Positions 39,399 through 43,313 of a stretch of DNA of 43,313 nucleotides are shown in pieces (the stretch's first letter is position 1; each line of letters opens with the position of its first letter). The notes beneath the pieces are model-generated. The model did not search any database. It was not told the origin of the DNA and was given only the letters and a program-made list of their open reading frames with translations. A program made the translations under genes and the position numbers. The stretch is from Burkholderiales bacterium Ga0074133 (lineage in GTDB: Bacteria; Pseudomonadota; Gammaproteobacteria; Burkholderiales; Burkholderiaceae_C): assembly GCA_001464865.1 (NCBI GenBank), contig LNEG01000242.1, positions 1 to 43,313 of the forward strand, read 5' to 3'.

Positions 39399-41000
39399 TC
39401 AGTACGCCACGGCGTGCCCGTCCTTGCGCGGGTCGGAGCCGGCCACGTAGTGCCCGCCCTGGCGCAGCACCAGCTGGGCACCGCCAAAGGCGAACACACC
39501 GTTGCCCTCCTCCACCGTCACCTCATGGCCGCGCGCGCGCAGCGCGGCCACCACGGCCGGGTCAAACGCCGGCTCCACCGCCACGCCCTTGCCGCCGGTG
39601 ATGCGCCAGCGCGGCGCGTCCACCGCAGCCTGCGGGTTCTGGCCGTAGCGCAGCACACGCAGCGACATCTGGGTGTGGCCCTGGCTCTGCATGGGCCCGC
39701 CCATCACGCCAAACGCCATCTGCGGCGTGCCGTCGGCATGCATGGCAAACGCCGGGATGATGGTGTGCGAGGGGCGCTTGCCCGGTGCCACCTGGTTGGC
39801 GTGGCCCGGAATCAGGTTGAAGTTGTGGCCGCGGTTCTGCAGGCTGATGCCCGTGCCCGGCACCACCACCCCTGAGCCAAACCCCATGTAGTTGGACTGG
39901 ATGAACGACACCATCATGCCGCTGGCGTCGGCCGCCGCCAGGTACACCGTGCCACCGGGGCGCGGCGCTCCGTGGCCGGGGTCGCCGGCGCGCTCGGGGT
40001 CGATCAGAGCGGCACGACTCTTGATGTAATCCGCATGCAGCAGCTCGGCGGGCGTGACGTGCATGGCGTCGATGTCGGCGTTGTACTGGTGCAGGTCGGC
40101 AAACGCGAGCTTCATGGCCTCAATGCTGGCGTGCACCGTTTCCACGCTGTCCAGCGGGTGCGCGCCCACGCCATGTACGTCGAGCATGCCCAGCGCCATC
40201 AGCGCGGCAATGCCCTGGCCGTTGGGCGGAATCTCGTGGATCACCGAATCGCCAAAGCGCTGGTGGATGGTGCCCACCCAGTCGGCCTGGTGTGCGGCCA
40301 GGTCGGCCATGGTCATGGCCCCGCCGTGGGCCTGTGCGTGGGCCACCATGCGCTCGGCAATCACGCCGCGGTAGAACGCCTCGCCCTCGGTCTCGGCAAT
40401 CAGCTCCAGCGTGCGCGCATGGCCCTCGCTGCGGAAGATCTCGCCCGCCTGCGGCGCCCGCCCGCCGGTCATGAAGCACTCGGCAAACCCGGGCTGTGCG
40501 CCCAGCTTGGCCGCCCCCAGCGCCCACAGCCGCGCGATGGTGGGCGACACCGGAAACCCGTTGCGCGCGTAGTCGATGGCGGGCTGGGCCAGCTGCGCAA
40601 ACGGCAGCTTGCCCAGCCGTTTCGACAGCGCCACCCACGACGACACGGCACCGGGCACCGTGACGGCATTCCAGCCCATCTCGGGGATGCCGCCGATCTT
40701 TTCGAAATACTCCGGCGTCCACGCCGCGGGCGAGCGGCCCGAGGCGTTCAGGCCATGCAATTCCTTGCCGTCCCACACGATGGCAAAGCCGTCGCTGCCA
40801 ATGCCGCACCCCGTGGGCTCGACCACCGTGAGGGCCATGGCAGCGGCAATGGCAGCATCCACCGCATTGCCGCCCGCCAGCAGCATGCGCAGACCGGCCT
40901 GCGCAGCCAGCGGCTGCGAGGCCGACACCACATTGCGCCCCATCACCGCGCTGCGGTGGGAGGCGTAGGGAAGGGACCAGTCGAGGGAGGAAGTATTCAT
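39399..41000 (-). CDS. Gamma-glutamyltransferase-family protein
   Basis: A 533-residue Ntn-hydrolase of the gamma-glutamyltranspeptidase superfamily; such proteins self-cleave before a catalytic Thr. The probable nucleophile is Thr351 (GGTVYLAAADASG), followed by YMGFGSGVVVPGTGISLQNRG and GGPMQSQGHTQ. The N-terminal AGGNAVDAAIAAAMALTVVEP is conserved. The start ATG 41000 (MNTSSLDWSLPYASHRS) gives no signal peptide, so it is probably cytosolic, unlike periplasmic Ggt. It may act on glutathione, gamma-glutamyl amides or cephalosporin-like amides; the substrate cannot be told. It lies downstream of a Bug-type receptor gene. Confidence 0.88.
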   Translation of the reverse strand: MNTSSLDWSLPYASHRSAVMGRNVVSASQPLAAQAGLRMLLAGGNAVDAAIAAAMALTVVEPTGCGIGSDGFAIVWDGKELHGLNASGRSPAAWTPEYFEKIGGIPEMGWNAVTVPGAVSSWVALSKRLGKLPFAQLAQPAIDYARNGFPVSPTIARLWALGAAKLGAQPGFAECFMTGGRAPQAGEIFRSEGHARTLELIAETEGEAFYRGVIAERMVAHAQAHGGAMTMADLAAHQADWVGTIHQRFGDSVIHEIPPNGQGIAALMALGMLDVHGVGAHPLDSVETVHASIEAMKLAFADLHQYNADIDAMHVTPAELLHADYIKSRAALIDPERAGDPGHGAPRPGGTVYLAAADASGMMVSFIQSNYMGFGSGVVVPGTGISLQNRGHNFNLIPGHANQVAPGKRPSHTIIPAFAMHADGTPQMAFGVMGGPMQSQGHTQMSLRVLRYGQNPQAAVDAPRWRITGGKGVAVEPAFDPAVVAALRARGHEVTVEEGNGVFAFGGAQLVLRQGGHYVAGSDPRKDGHAVAY

Positions 41001-41045
41001 GGGGTTCTCAATCTGTCGCCCGCAAGGCGCGGGCTGCTTGAAACT

Positions 41046-41235
41046 GGCGCGGCCGCATGCGAGAGACGCCGAGGAAGGGCCGCCCCGCACCGAGGGCGTT
41101 GTCCCCTTCCCGAATGGCATCGCCATTCGAGAGAAGGGGCTGAGAGCCGCGGCTCCAAGCCTACCTTCGTAGGCTTGGACGGCATCGAAGAGCGGCCGCC
41201 TCTGGCGAACGCACCGAGTGGCAACCCTCAGGGGG
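41046..41235 (-). repeat. GC-rich dispersed repeat, copy D, with an inserted hairpin
   Basis: Fills most of the 238-bp gap between the Bug-receptor and gamma-glutamyltransferase genes. On the minus strand it starts CCCCCTGAGGG, later has CCCCTTCTCTCGAATGGC with its pairing arm GCCATTCGGGAAGGGG, and ends with GTGCGGGGCGGCCCTTCC. Compared with copies B and C it is longer by about 70 bp, which include a perfect hairpin with arms CCAAGCCTAC / GTAGGCTTGG and a CTTC loop (41155-41178). Confidence 0.75.
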
Positions 41236-41238
41236 ATG

Positions 41239-42234
41239 TCAATCCAGACTTATCTTGTGCTGCCGGATCACGCTCGCCCAGCGGTTGCTGTCCGTCTGCA
41301 CCATCGCGCCAAACTGCGCGGGCGTGGCGGCTGCCGCGGGCTCCACGCCCAGCTTGGCCAGGCTGGCCGCCACCTCGGGCGACTGCACGGCCTTGGAAAA
41401 CGCTGCATGCACACGTTCGACCAGCGCGGGCGGCGCACCGGCAGGCAGGTACACGCCAAACCAGGTCACCGACGAATAGCCGGGCAGGCCCGATTCGGCC
41501 AGCGTGGGCAGCTCGGGCGCCAGCGCGCTGCGCTTTTCGCTGGTGACTGCGAGCGCACGCAGTCGGCCCGCCTTGGCGTGCGGCATGCCGGTGGGCAGCG
41601 AATCAAACAGCACCTGCGTCTGCCCGGCAATCAGGTCGGGGATGGCCAGCGCCGTGCCCTTGTAGGGGATGTGCGTCATGTCCACCCCCGCCTGCGCCAT
41701 GAACGCAGCGGTGTTCAGGTGCACGATGGTGCCGTTGCCGCTGGTGGCGTAGTTGAGCTTGCCCGGGTTGGCCTTGCCGTAGGCAATCAGCTCGCCCATG
41801 GTCTTGACCGGGAGCGAGTTGGTGACCAGCACCACGCTGGGCGCGTCAGCCAGGTGCACCACGGGCGTGAAGTCCTTGCGCGCGTCGTACGCCAGGCGGG
41901 GCATCAGGTGCGGCGAAATCGCGTGCGTGCTGCTGGTGGTCAGCAGCAGGGTGTAGCCGTCTGCCGCGGCCTTGGCGGCCTCGGCCGTGCCGATGGTGCC
42001 GCCCGCGCCGGGCTTGTTGTCCACCACCATCTGCTGGCCCAGGTCAGCCGCCACGCGCTGCGTGACGGTGCGCGCGACCAGGTCCGTGGCGCCGCTGGCC
42101 GGAAACGGCACGATCACGCGCACAGGGCGATCGGGCCAAGCTGCCTGGGTTTGGGCTTGGGCATGCGCGCCCGCCATCCACGACACCAGGCACGCCAGGC
42201 CCAGGGCGCAGCGGCCCCATGAGAAACGACGCAT
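41239..42234 (-). CDS. Bug-family tripartite tricarboxylate transporter receptor
   Basis: A 331-residue periplasmic binding protein. The signal peptide MRRFSWGRCALGLACLVSWMAGAHA (cut near 25) is followed by WPDRPVRVIVPFPASGATDLVAR, NKPGAGGTIGTAEAAKA and PYKGTALAIPDLIAGQ, all Bug (TctC-like) hallmarks. ATG 42234 has CAGGAGTG upstream. No TctA/TctB membrane genes are beside it, which is common for these expanded receptor sets in Burkholderiales. It may bind a carboxylate or amino-acid-like ligand. A LysR gene is divergent. Confidence 0.93.
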   Translation of the reverse strand: MRRFSWGRCALGLACLVSWMAGAHAQAQTQAAWPDRPVRVIVPFPASGATDLVARTVTQRVAADLGQQMVVDNKPGAGGTIGTAEAAKAAADGYTLLLTTSSTHAISPHLMPRLAYDARKDFTPVVHLADAPSVVLVTNSLPVKTMGELIAYGKANPGKLNYATSGNGTIVHLNTAAFMAQAGVDMTHIPYKGTALAIPDLIAGQTQVLFDSLPTGMPHAKAGRLRALAVTSEKRSALAPELPTLAESGLPGYSSVTWFGVYLPAGAPPALVERVHAAFSKAVQSPEVAASLAKLGVEPAAAATPAQFGAMVQTDSNRWASVIRQHKISLD

Positions 42235-42454
42235 ACAAAACACTCCTGAAAAGGTGAAACGGATGGCGCCCCGACGCATTGACGCCTGCGGGCCGATGGG
42301 TAGCTGGACAGGCAGGTGACCCCTTGCTCCATCTTAGAAAGGCCGGGGCCCGCTGACCACCGCTGTTTGGGCAAGCAGCTTTGCCGTTACAGCAAACCCA
42401 CCGATACTTTGCGCTTGTTTGTGGCAAACACCCCCCTTTGAACAGGCTCCCACC
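42235..42454. promoter_or_regulatory. Divergent Bug-receptor / LysR control region
   Basis: A 220-bp gap with two dyads suited to a LysR-type regulator: GGCAA-GCAGCT-TTGCC (42370-42385) and GTTTG-TGG-CAAAC (42417-42429). The second lies 25 bp before the LysR start, where autoregulation would be expected. The dyads are seen; binding is inferred. Confidence 0.45.
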
Positions 42455-43313
42455 ATGCGCCCGCACCTGCTGCAAGACACCGCCTTGCGCTACTTTCTGG
42501 AAGTGGCCGAGGGCGGCTCGCTGACCGAGGCCTCGGCCCGGCTGCACGTGGCGGCGTCGGCCCTGAGCCGACAAATTGCCGCGCTGGAGGCGCAGCTGGG
42601 CACGCCCCTGTTCGAGCGCCATCCGCGCGGCATGGTGCTGACGGCGGCGGGCGAGATCCTGGCCGTGCACGCGCGACGCAGCGTGCTGGACGCCGAGCGC
42701 GCCCTGGGCGAGATCGGTGCGCTACAAGGCCTGCGCGCCGGGCAGGTGCGGCTGGCCACATCGGATGCGTTTGCCAACGAACTGGTGCCGCGCCTGTGCG
42801 TGGAGTTCCAGCGCAGCCATGCGGGCATCCAGTTCACCGTGGCCTCGCTGCCCACGGCGCAGGTGCCCGATGCCGTGCGCAGCGGCGCGGCCGACATCGG
42901 CCTGTGCTTCAGCCGCGCGCCGCAGCGCGACATTGCGGTGGCCTACCGCCAGAGCGCTCCGGTGCTGGCGCTGATGCTGCCCGGCCACCCGCTGGCCGCC
43001 GCCCCCGGCGTGGCCCTGGCCGACCTGGCCCGCCACCCGCTGGCATTGCCCCCGCCTGAAACCACCGTGCGCCAGATGATCGACATTGCCTGTAGCCGCC
43101 AGGGCCTGCAGCTGCAGCCAGTGCTCATCAGCAACCACGCCAAGACGGTGGTGCACTTCGTGCTGCATGGCGGCGGGCTGTCGGTGGCCAGCGAGATCGC
43201 CGTGCGCCACCTGGTGGCCGAAGGCGCCATTGCGGCGCGGCCCATCAGCGACCAGGGCATGGATTTCCGGGACATCGAGGTGCAGACCCTGGCCGGGCGC
43301 AGCCTGCCGCTGG
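42455..43313 (+). CDS. LysR-type transcriptional regulator (cut by window edge)
   Basis: The first 286 residues are visible and no stop occurs before the window ends. The N-terminal HTH is GGSLTEASARLHVAASALSRQIAALE (~20-45), then the effector-binding domain from ~90 (GQVRLATSDAFANELVPRLC). ATG 42455 gives MRPHLLQDTALRYFLEVAEGG. It is divergent from the Bug-receptor gene and probably controls it, perhaps with the gamma-glutamyltransferase gene. The ligand is unknown. Confidence 0.92.
   Translation, partial: MRPHLLQDTALRYFLEVAEGGSLTEASARLHVAASALSRQIAALEAQLGTPLFERHPRGMVLTAAGEILAVHARRSVLDAERALGEIGALQGLRAGQVRLATSDAFANELVPRLCVEFQRSHAGIQFTVASLPTAQVPDAVRSGAADIGLCFSRAPQRDIAVAYRQSAPVLALMLPGHPLAAAPGVALADLARHPLALPPPETTVRQMIDIACSRQGLQLQPVLISNHAKTVVHFVLHGGGLSVASEIAVRHLVAEGAIAARPISDQGMDFRDIEVQTLAGRSLPL

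Overview
The window looks like chromosomal DNA of a high-GC betaproteobacterium, most likely of the family Comamonadaceae (Acidovorax-like). This is inference from gene content and order: a beta-type spc/alpha ribosomal cluster, a glpR-glpK / glpSTPQUV-glpD glycerol locus, a recG-oxyR-dps arrangement, a Bug-type tripartite tricarboxylate receptor, and GC-rich dispersed hairpin repeats. No tRNA, rRNA, CRISPR array, insertion sequence or prophage gene was seen.

Layout. (1) 1-7890, minus strand: rplN-rplX-rplE-rpsN-rpsH-rplF-rplR-rpsE-rpmD-rplO-secY-rpmJ-rpsM-rpsK-rpsD-rpoA (rpoA runs off the left edge). The block starts abruptly at rplN behind a strong-looking sigma70 promoter whose -35 box contains the glpD stop codon, so the spc/alpha part is detached from the S10 part. 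(2) 7887-18549: glycerol catabolism. Reading on the minus strand from a divergent control region: glpS-glpT-glpP-glpQ-glpU-glpV, a rho-independent terminator, then glpD. The regulator glpR and the kinase glpK lie on the plus strand. Imported glycerol is phosphorylated by GlpK and oxidised by GlpD; GlpR probably controls both arms. (3) 18869-19705: proC. (4) 19996-23639, plus strand: a compact sulfur module of monoheme cytochrome c, flavocytochrome c sulfide dehydrogenase flavoprotein, YeeE/YedE-type transporter and a SoxY-SoxZ fusion. (5) 23686-24573: ubiA on the minus strand.

(6) 24769-31017: four overlapping plus-strand genes encoding a CHASE3-GAF-kinase with three receivers, CheR, CheB and a receiver-kinase, without any chemoreceptor gene; a lone receiver gene converges on it (31079-31447). 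(7) 31618-35629, minus strand: recG-oxyR-dps, a peroxide-stress neighbourhood. (8) 35756-39338, plus strand: a DUF3391/HD-GYP c-di-GMP phosphodiesterase overlapping a pfkB-type kinase, then queA. (9) 39399-43313: a gamma-glutamyltransferase-like enzyme and a Bug-type periplasmic binding protein on the minus strand, with a divergent LysR regulator cut by the right edge.

The most unusual items are: the chemotaxis-like CheR/CheB-kinase operon whose first kinase carries four Glu-Glu pairs at exact heptad spacing; the fused SoxYZ carrier with its reactive cysteine in an internal linker; the complementary degeneration of the two glycerol-transporter ATPases; two dispersed palindrome families (one GC-rich, one AT-rich); and the detached ribosomal operon with its promoter in the glpD stop codon.
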